Source: JBAZYV01 sp041658345
GTDB lineage: Bacteria; Patescibacteriota; Gracilibacteria; UBA1369; 2-02-FULL-48-14
Assembly (NCBI GenBank): GCA_041658345.1
Contig: JBBAAK010000006.1
Coordinates: 1 to 64,000, forward strand
Length of the DNA stretch: 64,000 bases
Direction: 5' to 3'
How positions within the stretch are numbered: the first letter of the stretch is position 1; every line of letters begins with the position of its first letter. This document shows positions 1 to 8,903 of this stretch, piece after piece. Below the pieces are notes generated by a model. That model saw nothing but the letters and a program-made list of their open reading frames with translations, was not told the origin of the DNA and did no database searches. Position numbers and translations under genes: made by a program.

Positions 1-138
1 GGATATATTTATACATGGCTAAAATGTGTTGGTTTTAAAGTTGGTTCTTCAAAATTTAACACCTCTTTTAGCCTTACCCTAAAACAAAATCTCCAATTCC
101 TTTAACAAAAAACTGGTGCCTTTTTAGTAAATCCACCC

Positions 139-184
139 CTTTACAGAACCTCATTTTGTTGACGCGCAAACTCTCGAGAGTGAA
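139..184 (+). repeat. 46-base palindromic module, copy 1
   Basis: This copy starts with CTTTACAGAACCTCATTTTG, continues with TTGACGCGCAAA and ends in a palindrome centred on CTCGAG (ACTCTCGAGAGT, 170-181) followed by GAA. The same arrangement, with the same 46-base length, recurs at 9318-9363 and 9392-9437, and the palindrome alone recurs twice near 57.5 kb. The left arm here is degenerate (CAAACTCTC rather than TTCACTCTC). It lies about 100 bases upstream of a secreted-protein gene, in a 281-base stretch that holds no other gene. Its role is unknown. Confidence 0.75.
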
Positions 185-220
185 TCTCTCGATAACTGGC
201 TCTTTTGTCAACCCCCACCC

Positions 221-248
221 TTGTTTTTTTTCCCAAAAATGTTATAAT
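221..248 (+). promoter_or_regulatory. Promoter of the secreted-protein gene
   Basis: TTGTTT at 221-226 and a perfect TATAAT at 243-248 are separated by 16 bases. Transcription would start near 255 and the ATG is at 282, giving a short leader without a clear Shine-Dalgarno sequence. Confidence 0.55.
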
Positions 249-281
249 ATACAGATTTCTTATTTTTTAACAAAAACAAAA

Positions 282-866
282 ATGAAATCAAAAAGAACAA
301 TTGCACTCTTAGCCCTATTAGTTGTAGTGCTTGGAGTGGGCGCTTATACGGTGAGCCAATCTGATAGCCTACAGGGGACTTTTCCAGGCCTAAGTTCAAC
401 AGGAACTTTGAGCCTATCTGCCTCAAGCCCTTTATCTGGAGCAAGGACAGTTAGCGCTTCGGACGAACTTTTTGCATTTGACTGGTCCGCACCGTCAACA
501 AAAGACGTAACAATCAATGATTGGACGCGTCTTGATTTCATGTTTCAATCAGACGACGACTTAAATCCAGATGCCGATGGAGACATGGTTGAGCTTTATA
601 GCGCAGACATGGCTGAACCTATAGGACATGGATTCATAACCATGGATACCTACACGCCAGAAGAAGATTACGCCTATGCTTCCGTATATTTTACATGGGC
701 AACAGGTGTTGACGCTGGATCAACACAAACCTACTTTTTGAAAGTAAATAGCGCCAATCTCCTTAACGAAGACACAGGAGAAGACGATCCTTTAATGGTA
801 ACGATGGTTAAATCAAGCATACTTGGTAAGTCCACAACCATTACAGGTAACACTATGAACTACTAA
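282..866 (+). CDS. Secreted or membrane-anchored protein of unknown function
   Basis: The ATG at 282 is preferred over upstream in-frame starts because MKSKRTIALLALLVVVLGVG is a typical signal peptide or membrane anchor and a TATAAT box lies 34 bases upstream. The mature part (about 170 residues) is rich in Ser, Thr and Asp and reads like a beta-sandwich. It contains an acidic stretch (DDDLNPDADGD, near residue 90) that could bind calcium. No enzyme motif is visible. It stands alone and is followed by a terminator shared with the convergent murC. It may be an exported surface or pilus-associated protein, but that is inference. The 46-base palindromic module lies upstream. Confidence 0.7.
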   Translation: MKSKRTIALLALLVVVLGVGAYTVSQSDSLQGTFPGLSSTGTLSLSASSPLSGARTVSASDELFAFDWSAPSTKDVTINDWTRLDFMFQSDDDLNPDADGDMVELYSADMAEPIGHGFITMDTYTPEEDYAYASVYFTWATGVDAGSTQTYFLKVNSANLLNEDTGEDDPLMVTMVKSSILGKSTTITGNTMNY

Positions 867-908
867 TCCAAACAAACTTAGCGGAACAATTCGCTATACC
901 ATTTAAAA

Positions 909-939
909 GAGGCCCCTCCACATAGAGGGGTCTTTTTTT
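909..939. terminator. Bidirectional rho-independent terminator
   Basis: The stem GGCCCCTC/GAGGGGTC closes a six-base loop and is followed by seven T on the plus strand, with an A-rich flank on the other side. It lies between the convergent secreted-protein gene and murC, and the murC stop codon falls at its edge. Confidence 0.85.
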
Positions 940-2171
940 CACCTCAAAAGCATCTCTGCAATTTTCCCAACATCTCCGGCGCCCATCAAGAAAACCACAT
1001 CGCCATCCTGAATGGTGTCACTTAAATACTCCGCTGTTTGCTCAAGCCCTTCCCCATCTTTTACATCATCGTGATAAGAAGAAATTGCATCCACCAAAGT
1101 CGCAACAGAAACAGACTCTTTATCCTCCGCACTATCACGTGCTTCATAAATATTTGGGATTATAACCTCGTCCGCATTCTCAAAAGCCTGAGCAAAATCA
1201 TCAATTAGAGCATTAGTTCTACTGTATTGATGAGGTTGGAAAACCACCACAATCCTTTCCTCGGGATATTTTTCACGCGCAGCCTCAAGCGTAGCCACAA
1301 TTTCCGCAGGATGATGAGCATAATCATCATAAACCAAAGCACCTTCCATCGTTTCACCCTTAAGCTCAAACCTTCTCCAAGCCCCATTATAAGAAGCCAG
1401 TGCCGTGGCAATAGAGTCTTCCGGTGCACCGAGCCTGCGGGCTAAATGAGCAGCAAGCCCTGCATTCATTAAGTTGTGTTCACCGGGGATCCCCATCTCA
1501 CCTTCGTAATCACCGGTATCTTCCGGCCAAACCACTTCTTGGCTTTGCCCGGCAAACTCACAAAAAGCACTATCGTAATCGGCCTTATCTTTAAAATAAT
1601 CCAAATGATCCAAATCAATATTTGTAATGCCAAGCAAATCCGGATGCAAACTCAAAAAATTACGTTTGTACTCGCAAGCCTCAAGAATAAACAAATCACT
1701 CTCCCCAACTTTTACATTTTTTCCACCAAACTCTTTGAGCTTACTGCCAACAATCACTGTTGGATCCATGCCAGCGGTTTCCAAAATAAGTGCAAGCATA
1801 GCCGTAGTTGTAGTTTTGCCGTGAGTGCCTGAGATTGCAACCAAATGATAATCACGAGTGATTTCGCCGAGCGCCTCAAAATAAGTCATCATCGGAATTC
1901 CATTTTCTTTTGCAAAAACAAGCTCAGGATTGTCCTCAGGCACAGCCCCGCTATACACCAAAAGCTCCGTATCTTCCGGAACATTGTCAAAACCATGCCC
2001 AATCAAAACCTCTATTTCCTCATCTTCAAGCTCATTTGTAGTCGATGACTCGCTCGCATCGCTCCCGCTAACAGCCGAACCCTTGGCTTTACAGAGGCGC
2101 GCAAGCCCACTCATCCCTATTCCACCAATCCCCACAAAGAATATATTTTGATTTTCTTCAAAAAATGACAT
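939..2171 (-). CDS. murC: UDP-N-acetylmuramate--L-alanine ligase (MurC)
   Basis: MurC adds L-alanine to UDP-N-acetylmuramate in the cytoplasm, using ATP, as the first step of the peptidoglycan stem peptide. The sequence shows the N-terminal nucleotide-binding loop GIGGIGMSGLA (about residues 14-24), the Mur-ligase ATP loop GTHGKTTTT (115-123), the EACEYKR segment and the YDDYAHHPAEI motif near residue 295. With the start at MSFFEENQN the protein has 410 residues, shorter than the usual 450-480 and typical of compact genomes. The upstream in-frame start at 2204 would overlap the divergent FtsB-like gene. The two genes diverge from a gap of 23 bases, so cell-wall precursor synthesis and division may share a regulatory region. 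Confidence 0.95.
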   Translation of the reverse strand: MSFFEENQNIFFVGIGGIGMSGLARLCKAKGSAVSGSDASESSTTNELEDEEIEVLIGHGFDNVPEDTELLVYSGAVPEDNPELVFAKENGIPMMTYFEALGEITRDYHLVAISGTHGKTTTTAMLALILETAGMDPTVIVGSKLKEFGGKNVKVGESDLFILEACEYKRNFLSLHPDLLGITNIDLDHLDYFKDKADYDSAFCEFAGQSQEVVWPEDTGDYEGEMGIPGEHNLMNAGLAAHLARRLGAPEDSIATALASYNGAWRRFELKGETMEGALVYDDYAHHPAEIVATLEAAREKYPEERIVVVFQPHQYSRTNALIDDFAQAFENADEVIIPNIYEARDSAEDKESVSVATLVDAISSYHDDVKDGEGLEQTAEYLSDTIQDGDVVFLMGAGDVGKIAEMLLR

Positions 2172-2194
2172 AGTAAGAGTAAAATAACACGGCG

Positions 2195-2623
2195 ATGATA
2201 ACAAAACCCATGCAAGAAAGCTACGAAAGTCAATTTGGTATGATGCGAATAGTCCTGGTTGTAGGATTTTTTATAGTTGCCTACATGCTCTACAACCTCA
2301 CGGTTTCCATTTACGAAAATTACAATCTGGAAAAGCACATAGCCGATTTTGAAGATAGAAACACAAAACTTCAAGATGAAAATGCTAAAAAACAGGATGA
2401 TCTTGCCTATTACATTTCCGAAGAATATATAGATAAAATAGCAAAACAAAATCTAAACCTGGTAAATCCAGGTGAAAAAGTAATAGTGATCCCGGATGAA
2501 GACTTGGTAGTTATTTCAAACGATCCAAACGCCTCCGAATTATCTGAAGATATTATGAATTCTTGGCCAAATTCAAAAAAATGGTGGGAATTCTTTTTTG
2601 GCTCAAACCAATTCAAAAGCTAA
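2195..2623 (+). CDS. FtsB/DivIC/FtsL-like septum formation protein
   Basis: A small bitopic protein: one membrane helix at about residues 17-38 (RIVLVVGFFIVAYMLYNL), then a coiled coil of about 40 residues (IADFEDRNTKLQDENAKKQDD), then a short extracytoplasmic tail. This is the layout of the FtsB/DivIC septum initiator family, which forms a complex with FtsL and FtsQ at the division site. The family motif of the DivIC type is visible as EEYIDKIAKQNLNLVNPGE. A TAAAAT box at 2180-2185 lies only 9 bases before the ATG, so the mRNA may be leaderless. An alternative start is the ATG at 2210. FtsL cannot be excluded from sequence alone. It diverges from murC. Confidence 0.8.
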   Translation: MITKPMQESYESQFGMMRIVLVVGFFIVAYMLYNLTVSIYENYNLEKHIADFEDRNTKLQDENAKKQDDLAYYISEEYIDKIAKQNLNLVNPGEKVIVIPDEDLVVISNDPNASELSEDIMNSWPNSKKWWEFFFGSNQFKS

Positions 2624-2706
2624 TTGGTCGCTAACCTTGCCAAAAACCAAGCAATTCCTTAAAATACGCGGGCCAAGCACCGAATGTGCTAGACAAAAAC
2701 ATACAC

Positions 2707-2783
2707 GGCTGGATAGCTCAGTTGGTTAGAGCGCGGGACTCATAAGCCCGAGGTCGGCGGTTCAAATCCGCCTCCAGCTACCA
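2707..2783 (+). tRNA. tRNA with CAT anticodon (elongator Met, or Ile2)
   Basis: A complete cloverleaf can be folded: acceptor GGCTGGA with TCCAGCT (G1-U72 wobble), D-loop AGCTCAGTTGGTTAGAGC, anticodon loop CTCATAA, T-arm GGCGGTTCAAATCCGCC and an encoded CCA end. It lacks the three G-C pairs of initiators, so it is elongator Met or a lysidine-modified Ile2. A strong 30-base hairpin starts at the next base. Confidence 0.9.
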
Positions 2784-2813
2784 CTCGCAACGGAATAAAA
2801 TTCCAGTTGCGAG
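2784..2813 (+). repeat. tRNA-trailing hairpin, family 1, copy 1
   Basis: It begins directly after the CCA of the tRNA. The outer stem CTCGCAAC/GTTGCGAG encloses an inner stem GGAAT/ATTCC. The same hairpin, differing at one base, follows tRNA-Cys at 57838-57867. GCTGTTTT follows, so it could serve as a terminator or a 3' processing signal. Confidence 0.8.
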
Positions 2814-2829
2814 GCTGTTTTCATTTATA

Positions 2830-2851
2830 AGGACAAAGTCCTAGTTCAGAG
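2830..2851 (+). repeat. tRNA-trailing hairpin, family 2, partial copy
   Basis: AGGACAAAGTCCT followed by AGTTCAGAG. These 22 bases are identical to the minus strand of the complete hairpin behind tRNA-Leu (57674-57703). The left outer arm is missing here, but a second TGTTCAGAGCTAT follows, as if the element had been rearranged. It lies between tRNA-Met and the end of the convergent csoR-like gene. Confidence 0.7.
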
Positions 2852-2871
2852 CTATTTCATCCTGTTCAGAG

Positions 2872-3132
2872 CTATCTCATCGCCTTAAACGCAAGCATCA
2901 TCTCATCCACCACTTTTCTATCTTTGCCGGAAAGTGAATTTTTACTGCAATTAACCATATGATTTTCCAAAATCGTCAAAGAAACACTATCGAGTAAACC
3001 TTTTACTGCACGAACCTGTTGAACAATGTCCATGCAATAATCCTCCCCTTCTATCATAGAAAGCACTTTTTTAAGCTGTCCGATTGCTTTTTTGGTGCTA
3101 AGCGAAGCCCTTTGTTTATATTGTGTAGCCAT
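2872..3132 (-). CDS. CsoR/FrmR-family metal- or formaldehyde-sensing repressor
   Basis: An 86-residue all-helical protein of the DUF156 (CsoR/RcnR/FrmR) family. These proteins are tetrameric repressors that leave DNA on binding Cu(I), Ni/Co, sulfane sulfur or formaldehyde. The characteristic Cys-His-Cys set is present: C33 (DYCMDIVQQV), H58 and C62 (ENHMVNC). This fits the Cu(I)-type CsoR ligand set, although persulfide sensors of the family share the cysteines. No copper transporter or chaperone gene is adjacent, so the target is unknown. It lies between the two CAT tRNA genes on the opposite strand. Confidence 0.85.
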   Translation of the reverse strand: MATQYKQRASLSTKKAIGQLKKVLSMIEGEDYCMDIVQQVRAVKGLLDSVSLTILENHMVNCSKNSLSGKDRKVVDEMMLAFKAMR

Positions 3133-3231
3133 ATTAATAAGGTTAAGAACCTACCACCGAGGTTATAGGTTTCACCCAAAAAGTCAATATTTAAGTCTTG
3201 CCTTATCTGGCATTTTTACGTATATTCCCCC

Positions 3232-3306
3232 TGCGGGGTAGAGCAGTGGCAGCTCGTCGGGCTCATAACCCGGAGGTCGTTGGTTCGAATCCAACCCCCG
3301 CAACCA
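3232..3306 (+). tRNA. Initiator tRNA-fMet (CAT)
   Basis: The three consecutive G-C pairs of the anticodon stem (GGGCTCATAACCC) mark this as the initiator. Acceptor TGCGGGG faces CCCCGCA, and CCA is encoded. Position 1 is U facing A72, so a normal pair can form, whereas most bacterial initiators carry an unpaired C1-A72. Confidence 0.93.
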
Positions 3307-3365
3307 GATTTGACAAACGATTAAGACCATTTTAGAATAGCATCTTTACAGGAATACAAGTAAAA

Positions 3366-4079
3366 ATGCTAAAATCACCCTCCACTACTTTTGAATCAGT
3401 AACGCCTGAACAGCTACGTGACGAACCAATGAGAGAGTTGACGAAGATTTGGGTGGGAAACCGTGCTAGCTTTTTAAAAGTAATGAACGCACATAGCCCT
3501 TGGAGAGCTAAAGCCCCAGTTTTCCCTTATTTTGGTTTACATGGAACAAATTTAAAAGGAATTAAAGCGATAGAACGTGCGAGATTTTTCCAAAGAGGAG
3601 ATGTAACAACATTTACAGATCGCGACACAGCAACGACTAAAGACTTGATTGCTCTACTTATGCAAATGCCACAGACTCCAATAAATTATATGAGAAACAA
3701 TCCAAATGTACCGTCAGCACCTGGAGGAATAGTTGTTATTAATCTAGAAGATAACGGGCGTAATTGGTCTAATATTATTGAGTCCAGAATGTCTATCGGA
3801 GAGCTGAGAACAATCACTCCTCTCACCTCTTTAGGCAGATATTATTCTGGTTTTCAAAATCCAGATTACAGTGTAATGCGCGCCGGCTGTGGTTATATAA
3901 ATACGAGCGGAGGAACACGATTCAAAGGTATAATTAGAAGCACAGAGTTGCCAATTTATAGTGGAATAGAATTCGATCCAGAAAAAATGGAGGGACTTGC
4001 AAGAAGCATATTCGGCACTCTTTTCCTTAACCAGGAAGTACTCAAAAGAAGTTTACAGCTAATGGAAATAATTGAGTAA
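3366..4079 (+). CDS. Conserved-looking protein of unknown function
   Basis: A 237-residue soluble protein without signal peptide or membrane segment. The segment YFGLHGTNLKGIKAIERARF (about residues 57-76) resembles the HGT...I..G core seen in several ADP-ribosyltransferase-like folds, but the remaining catalytic residues are not recognisable, so this is a weak hint only. A TAGAAT-like box lies near 3333 and the ATG at 3366 follows closely. The gene stands alone between tRNA-fMet and the exonuclease gene. The 214 bases after it (4080-4293) hold no credible gene. Confidence 0.6.
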   Translation: MLKSPSTTFESVTPEQLRDEPMRELTKIWVGNRASFLKVMNAHSPWRAKAPVFPYFGLHGTNLKGIKAIERARFFQRGDVTTFTDRDTATTKDLIALLMQMPQTPINYMRNNPNVPSAPGGIVVINLEDNGRNWSNIIESRMSIGELRTITPLTSLGRYYSGFQNPDYSVMRAGCGYINTSGGTRFKGIIRSTELPIYSGIEFDPEKMEGLARSIFGTLFLNQEVLKRSLQLMEIIE

Positions 4080-4293
4080 GTAAAAAACTACCGCATGAAA
4101 TAAGCAATCAAAACATTGGTGTCTACATTTACAGATCCCATTCTGCTCGCAGTTTTTTAATATGCTTAAGCATAGCGCTTGCTTTCTTCTTAGACAAAAC
4201 CCCTCTGGCTTTATACCAACTTTCAGGCATAAACATTTATTACGCACAAAGCATAGCGTGAAGTTCATCGAAGAGCAATTTAAATACAACCAA

Positions 4294-4905
4294 TTAAAAC
4301 AAACTCACTTGGCCATCTTGAGCGTAGTATTTTTCCAAAGGTAGGTTTTGTATACCAGGTAGGTCACGCAAGTTTTTTAAACCGCCTGCCTGCAAAGTGT
4401 TCAAAAATTTAACAAAAAGTTGAGCGGTTGCACGAGCATCGTGAATGGCTCGGTGAGCTTGAGGCAAATCAACCTGAAAAGTCTCTGCCAGAGCCCCTAG
4501 CCCATACCTGGCAAGGTTTGGATGCACCAATTTTGCCAACTTAAATGTGCACAAATATGGATTTTTAAGCTCAAGCCTCTCTTCCCTCCTCAAATGGCTA
4601 TTCACAAAACCTCTATCAAACTCCACATTGTGCGCCACAAACACGCTGTCCTCCCCCAAAAACTGCAAAAACTTATCCACTACCTCTGGGAAACGTGGAG
4701 CAACTTTAAGCATTTCCGTAGTAATGCCTGTAATATCCGTGGTTTCTTGCGGAACAAAAATCCCGGGATTCACCAAAGTGTCCCACTCATCCACAATCTG
4801 CCCGTTTAACACTTTAACTCCGGCAATTTCAACAATATTATCCAAGTTTGCTTGCAAACCGGTTGTTTCCAGATCAACAATTACAAAAGATGTATTTAAA
4901 ATCAT
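4294..4905 (-). CDS. DnaQ-like 3'-5' exonuclease (DEDDh family)
   Basis: A 203-residue protein with all DEDDh motifs: D11 and E13 in IVDLETTG, D97 in HNVEFDRGF, and H151/D156 in HRAIHDARAT. This is the fold of the proofreading epsilon subunit of DNA polymerase III and of related RNase T/oligoribonuclease enzymes. The family removes nucleotides from DNA 3' ends using two metal ions. It has no polymerase or UvrC-like fusion domain, so it may act in proofreading or in repair. It is a stand-alone gene with a possible short spacer to the LCP gene downstream. Confidence 0.9.
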   Translation of the reverse strand: MILNTSFVIVDLETTGLQANLDNIVEIAGVKVLNGQIVDEWDTLVNPGIFVPQETTDITGITTEMLKVAPRFPEVVDKFLQFLGEDSVFVAHNVEFDRGFVNSHLRREERLELKNPYLCTFKLAKLVHPNLARYGLGALAETFQVDLPQAHRAIHDARATAQLFVKFLNTLQAGGLKNLRDLPGIQNLPLEKYYAQDGQVSLF

Positions 4906-4956
4906 AGCGGAGAGACTTTAACGCCATGCAAAAAAAAGGGCAAGCTGTAGAACTCC

Positions 4957-6084
4957 TTAATTTACAAGATCGGAGATTACACCTTGAATTTCTTCAAAAT
5001 TGTTGGTGCGTGGTAACAAAATATACGCCCCACTCTCGTTGATTTTTGAATAAAGATAATTGCTCGATGTAAGCACAAAACCGGTCTGCAAATCAAAATC
5101 ACGATAGTCGTAATAATAGCTAACGGCATCAAGCAGATCTACATCTGTTTCTGTAGTGGAAAGCGCAGTCTGGAAAATTTCCGTCAAATCCTTCATTTCC
5201 ATAATAGAATCTAATTGAGTCACCTTTGTACGCAGTGCAGATAAAACTTTTTGTTGCCTGCCCGCCCTATCAAAATCAGTTGTAGATTTACGGCTACGCG
5301 CATAACGGAGCGCCTCCTCACCATCCATGTGGTACTGCCCAGGCTCAATTGAATAAGGATCATAGCCACCTTGGCCATTAGGATAATATCCGTCGTAAAG
5401 AGCCTTATCCACATAAATATCAACACCACCGATTTCATCCACTATCTCTTCGAATCCGGATAAATCCACCTTGGCATATTTATCAATTTGTAAACCCGTC
5501 ACAGAAGAAACCATCCTCTCAAGCTGATCAACTCCATAATAATAATAGTACTCATTTATACGGCGTCCATTGATGTACAAATCACGCGGGATTGAAAATA
5601 AAGTAACCTTTTCTTTTTCTACATTGATAGAAGCCACCACAATTGTATCCGTGTGGGCACCATTAGTTCCAAGTAGCAAAATGTCAAAGGTTGAATCCTC
5701 AACGCTACTTAAAATAACATCGTCAGACGTCATCTTGCCGGCATCGGAAGGGGTAGAAAGTTTGGACAAAATGCCCGAAAATATTCCGGCGATCTCATCG
5801 TTATTTCCACTTTTGAGTGCGGTTTCAAGACTACTAAAATCACCTTCAATCGACTTAAGAACTGCCTCTTGTGAGGTAAGCTGTTCTCGCAATACAAAAT
5901 TTGATTGGCTAAGCGAACCAACTTCATCAATCAACGAACTTATCTGTGAAGAGTTTTTGCTAAGTGAAGAATTAAAATAAGCACCTGTGATTGCCGTACA
6001 AACAAAAATCACCCCCATAAAAATAACCGCCATGAACTTGGAAAGCTGACTGCGTTTAACAACATTAAGTAGCTTTTTATCCAT
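4957..6084 (-). CDS. LytR-CpsA-Psr (LCP) family cell-wall glycopolymer ligase
   Basis: LCP enzymes transfer lipid-linked glycopolymers to peptidoglycan outside the membrane. The chosen start (MDKKLLN) gives a short cytoplasmic tail and one membrane helix at about residues 17-38, then a coiled coil and an LCP domain. Visible LCP features are FDILLLGTNGAHTDTIVV, the Arg-containing FSIPRDLYI, and EEALRYARSRKSTTDFDRAGRQQ with the conserved arginines. The upstream in-frame starts lie inside the preceding ATPase gene and are unlikely. It follows that gene by 34 bases and is probably cotranscribed with it. The acceptor polymer in this organism is unknown. Confidence 0.9.
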   Translation of the reverse strand: MDKKLLNVVKRSQLSKFMAVIFMGVIFVCTAITGAYFNSSLSKNSSQISSLIDEVGSLSQSNFVLREQLTSQEAVLKSIEGDFSSLETALKSGNNDEIAGIFSGILSKLSTPSDAGKMTSDDVILSSVEDSTFDILLLGTNGAHTDTIVVASINVEKEKVTLFSIPRDLYINGRRINEYYYYYGVDQLERMVSSVTGLQIDKYAKVDLSGFEEIVDEIGGVDIYVDKALYDGYYPNGQGGYDPYSIEPGQYHMDGEEALRYARSRKSTTDFDRAGRQQKVLSALRTKVTQLDSIMEMKDLTEIFQTALSTTETDVDLLDAVSYYYDYRDFDLQTGFVLTSSNYLYSKINESGAYILLPRTNNFEEIQGVISDLVN

Positions 6085-6118
6085 ATGGCTCAAGTTTTCC
6101 GGCCCAATATGGAGCACA

Positions 6119-8809
6119 TTATATGCCGGGAGTCCCGGTTGCTGGTTGTTCTGGTTGTTCTGGCTGTGGAAGATTTGCATCGGTGGTAGTGTAATCGGCT
6201 TTAACATCTGAGCCAAGATCATCTACGGAAATTCCAATACGAGCCGCGATTTCCTGCTCAACAAACATCTTTTTGCGACCGTATTTCATGCGGGAATATT
6301 CTTTAACAATATCATGGATACGTTTATTCTTACCTGTTTCATCCCAAATTGTCTCCAGTGAAAACGGCCTCGACGTCGCCCCATTAACATTAAGTTTTAT
6401 ATAAGCTTTATAATTGGCGATTCCAATCACATCTTGCTCGGTAAGCACAGGCGCATATTCTTTTGCAAGATACTCGGCATCCTCAGCACCCACCTTAAAT
6501 GATTGCAAAGTCCCAACGTTACCAAAAACTGCATCGCGAATTTGAGTACTGCTGTTGCCAAATTTGGAAACCACAAGCTGATTAATATATTGATGCGCCA
6601 TTATGAGCACCAAGCGATACTTACGAGCCTCAGACAAAATCGAACAAAAAGTATCTGTTGCAAAGTTTTGAAACTCATCCACATATAGGAAAAAATCTTT
6701 ACGATCCTCTTCCGGCGTATCCACGCGCGCCATAGCCGCCATTTGTATTTGCGCCACAAGCACAAGCCCAAGTAGCTGAGTGTTCAGCGTTCCCAATTTA
6801 CCTTTGGAAAGATTTACAAGCAGGATTTTTCGGTTATCCATAACCTCGCGAATATTAAACGCAGACTTAGCCTGTCCAATTGTATTACGCATGATTGCAT
6901 TCGTAATAAATGGCCCAAATTTAGCGGAGAAATATGGAATCATTTCTTGTCTTTCTCTGTCTCCGGTGTTTGCATATTCATGTTCCCAGAACGATTTAAC
7001 AACCGGATTTTTAACTTTAGAAACCTTGTATTTCATAAACTCGTCATCCACAAATATACGTGGCACATCAATAAGCGTTGCACCTTCATCCGGATCTTCC
7101 ATAAGTGTTAAACATGCATTTCTAAAATAGTGCTGAATACGAGGCCCAAAGATTTCGTCTCCAAATATCTTAATAAAAATCTCAGTTGCCTGGCTCGAAG
7201 CCATATCTTGTTGTTCCGCAGTCCCGGCTTCCAGCATATTAAGTCCCATCGGGCGTTCCATATCGGAGGGGTCAAAAACAATCACATCTTTTGCACGCTC
7301 CTTTGGGATATAATGCAAAATTTCTTCAATCAAATCTCCATGTGGATCGATCACACAAACTCCATCGCCATTTTTAATATCTTGGCGCGCCATATAACTC
7401 AAGTACGCAGATTTACCCGTACCGGTTTGCCCAATAATATAGTGATGACGATTACGATCTTTTTTAGGGAAATAGATAGGCTTTTTTTGCCCACGATACA
7501 CATTATATCCAAGTAAAATTCCATCTGCGCCCATATCTGTTGGCGGAGGTAAAACCTTATAGCTAAGCCATTTGATAAGTGGCGTGTAATTATAACGGCT
7601 GTTTGGAAAGTGAAAAATTGAAGCCAATTCCTCAGGGCAAAGAATGGATGATTTTTCCCAAAATTTGAAATCCCTCTCATGCAAATTTGAATACATGATT
7701 GGAGTATTTATAAAATCAAGAGGTATGATTCTTCGCGCTTCAAACCAGTTTGAACCCGCATCTTTTACAACATTGAAAGCAACCATTAAGCCATTCAATA
7801 TGTCATCACAACGACTACTGCCACCATCGGAAGACGCCATTATGCGAATAACCGTATCAAATCCAACCTGATTTGCCTTTTCACCAACACGTTTGGCCAC
7901 TTCTTCCTCGGTTTGTAACATACGCACATAAGAATCCCCACTGGAAGCTCCGGGAGGAGGATTGCTTTTTTCCGCCTGATCATAACCAAAAGTAAGTGCC
8001 GTAAAAAACCAACTAAAAATGCCAAGTACTTTTCCAAATGCACCATTCGCCCCCGGCTTTTTATTCTTAAAAAGAGCGGTAGCAAAATCTCTCGCCTCCT
8101 TTTGCCATTTGGCGCTACGTGGACGCAACATAATTTGCACAACAGCCTTCTCGTTTTCTTGCAACTGCGAAAGCACATTTGTCATGTCGTTAAGCGGATC
8201 GTTTTCTACAAGTTTGTAAGTTTTAAGCGGATACCAATTAGGATTTTTAAGATACAAATAATAGCCCTTAATTGTGCTTTTGATTTTTGATCCGTCGGGC
8301 TTTACAACATGGAGAGTCGGACGCTCGGTTATATAATCAATAGAGGCACTTGTATAAAATGAGGTGATTTGTTTTTCCAAAATCTCCTTATAAAAAGGCA
8401 AAACACTACAAATAAATGTGATTTCTTTGTGCCTGGCATGTATTTCAAAAGAAATTGTATCTCTCTGAAACAACCAAACCATGATTTTATTGGCCAAATT
8501 AAGCTCATGAATTTCATGCAGTCCACGAAAAAGCTGATCCATAATTGCAGTTTTTTCTCTAAAATCTTTTTCTGTAGCATTCTCCTTGTCCTTTTGCGAT
8601 TCCTCGCGGGGCATTGTTATTTGAATGGTAACGCGAAAACGTGCCACAATTTCTTCATAGATTAGCCTCACAACCGGCACAAAAAACATTTCGAGTAACA
8701 GTAGCCCCATTAACGCTACAGTAAGCCAAACATAGCGTTCCTCAACAAAAGGTTTAATCAATGGAATGTACCCTTTAAACGCTTCCCAAACTGCTAATAA
8801 TCGAGCCAT
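6119..8809 (-). CDS. VirD4/TraG-like membrane ATPase (type IV secretion coupling-type protein)
   Basis: An 896-residue protein with one N-terminal membrane helix (about residues 25-50), a long central region and a C-terminal HerA/VirD4-type ATPase. Walker A is GQTGTGKS (about residue 460), followed by VIDPHGDLIEEIL. Walker B is LYVDEFQNF (about residue 695), followed by EARKYRLVLIMAHQY. Such proteins pump DNA or protein substrates through type IV systems. Stand-alone copies are common in CPR genomes. No relaxase or VirB-type pore genes are nearby, so its role could be DNA uptake or surface-apparatus assembly rather than conjugation. The C-terminus is a Pro/Gln-rich tail (QPEQPEQPATGTPG). A TATACT box lies on the minus strand near 8850. 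Confidence 0.88.
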   Translation of the reverse strand: MARLLAVWEAFKGYIPLIKPFVEERYVWLTVALMGLLLLEMFFVPVVRLIYEEIVARFRVTIQITMPREESQKDKENATEKDFREKTAIMDQLFRGLHEIHELNLANKIMVWLFQRDTISFEIHARHKEITFICSVLPFYKEILEKQITSFYTSASIDYITERPTLHVVKPDGSKIKSTIKGYYLYLKNPNWYPLKTYKLVENDPLNDMTNVLSQLQENEKAVVQIMLRPRSAKWQKEARDFATALFKNKKPGANGAFGKVLGIFSWFFTALTFGYDQAEKSNPPPGASSGDSYVRMLQTEEEVAKRVGEKANQVGFDTVIRIMASSDGGSSRCDDILNGLMVAFNVVKDAGSNWFEARRIIPLDFINTPIMYSNLHERDFKFWEKSSILCPEELASIFHFPNSRYNYTPLIKWLSYKVLPPPTDMGADGILLGYNVYRGQKKPIYFPKKDRNRHHYIIGQTGTGKSAYLSYMARQDIKNGDGVCVIDPHGDLIEEILHYIPKERAKDVIVFDPSDMERPMGLNMLEAGTAEQQDMASSQATEIFIKIFGDEIFGPRIQHYFRNACLTLMEDPDEGATLIDVPRIFVDDEFMKYKVSKVKNPVVKSFWEHEYANTGDRERQEMIPYFSAKFGPFITNAIMRNTIGQAKSAFNIREVMDNRKILLVNLSKGKLGTLNTQLLGLVLVAQIQMAAMARVDTPEEDRKDFFLYVDEFQNFATDTFCSILSEARKYRLVLIMAHQYINQLVVSKFGNSSTQIRDAVFGNVGTLQSFKVGAEDAEYLAKEYAPVLTEQDVIGIANYKAYIKLNVNGATSRPFSLETIWDETGKNKRIHDIVKEYSRMKYGRKKMFVEQEIAARIGISVDDLGSDVKADYTTTDANLPQPEQPEQPATGTPGI

Positions 8810-8903
8810 ACGTTAGTTTTTTGATGTTTTTAATCTCATAAGTATAGCAAAAAACAGGCCGGATTACAAGGCTCTGCAAAGGTGCAAAACAACGGCACCT
8901 CAC

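Noticed and set aside
4059..4344. Small frames between the 237-residue gene and the exonuclease gene
   Set aside because: They overlap known genes at both ends, have Cys/Phe-rich composition and no start signal; the region looks non-coding.
6119..8809. The VirD4-like ATPase as part of a conjugative element
   Set aside because: No relaxase, VirB-type pore genes, integrase or origin-like site is nearby, and stand-alone copies are common in this group.
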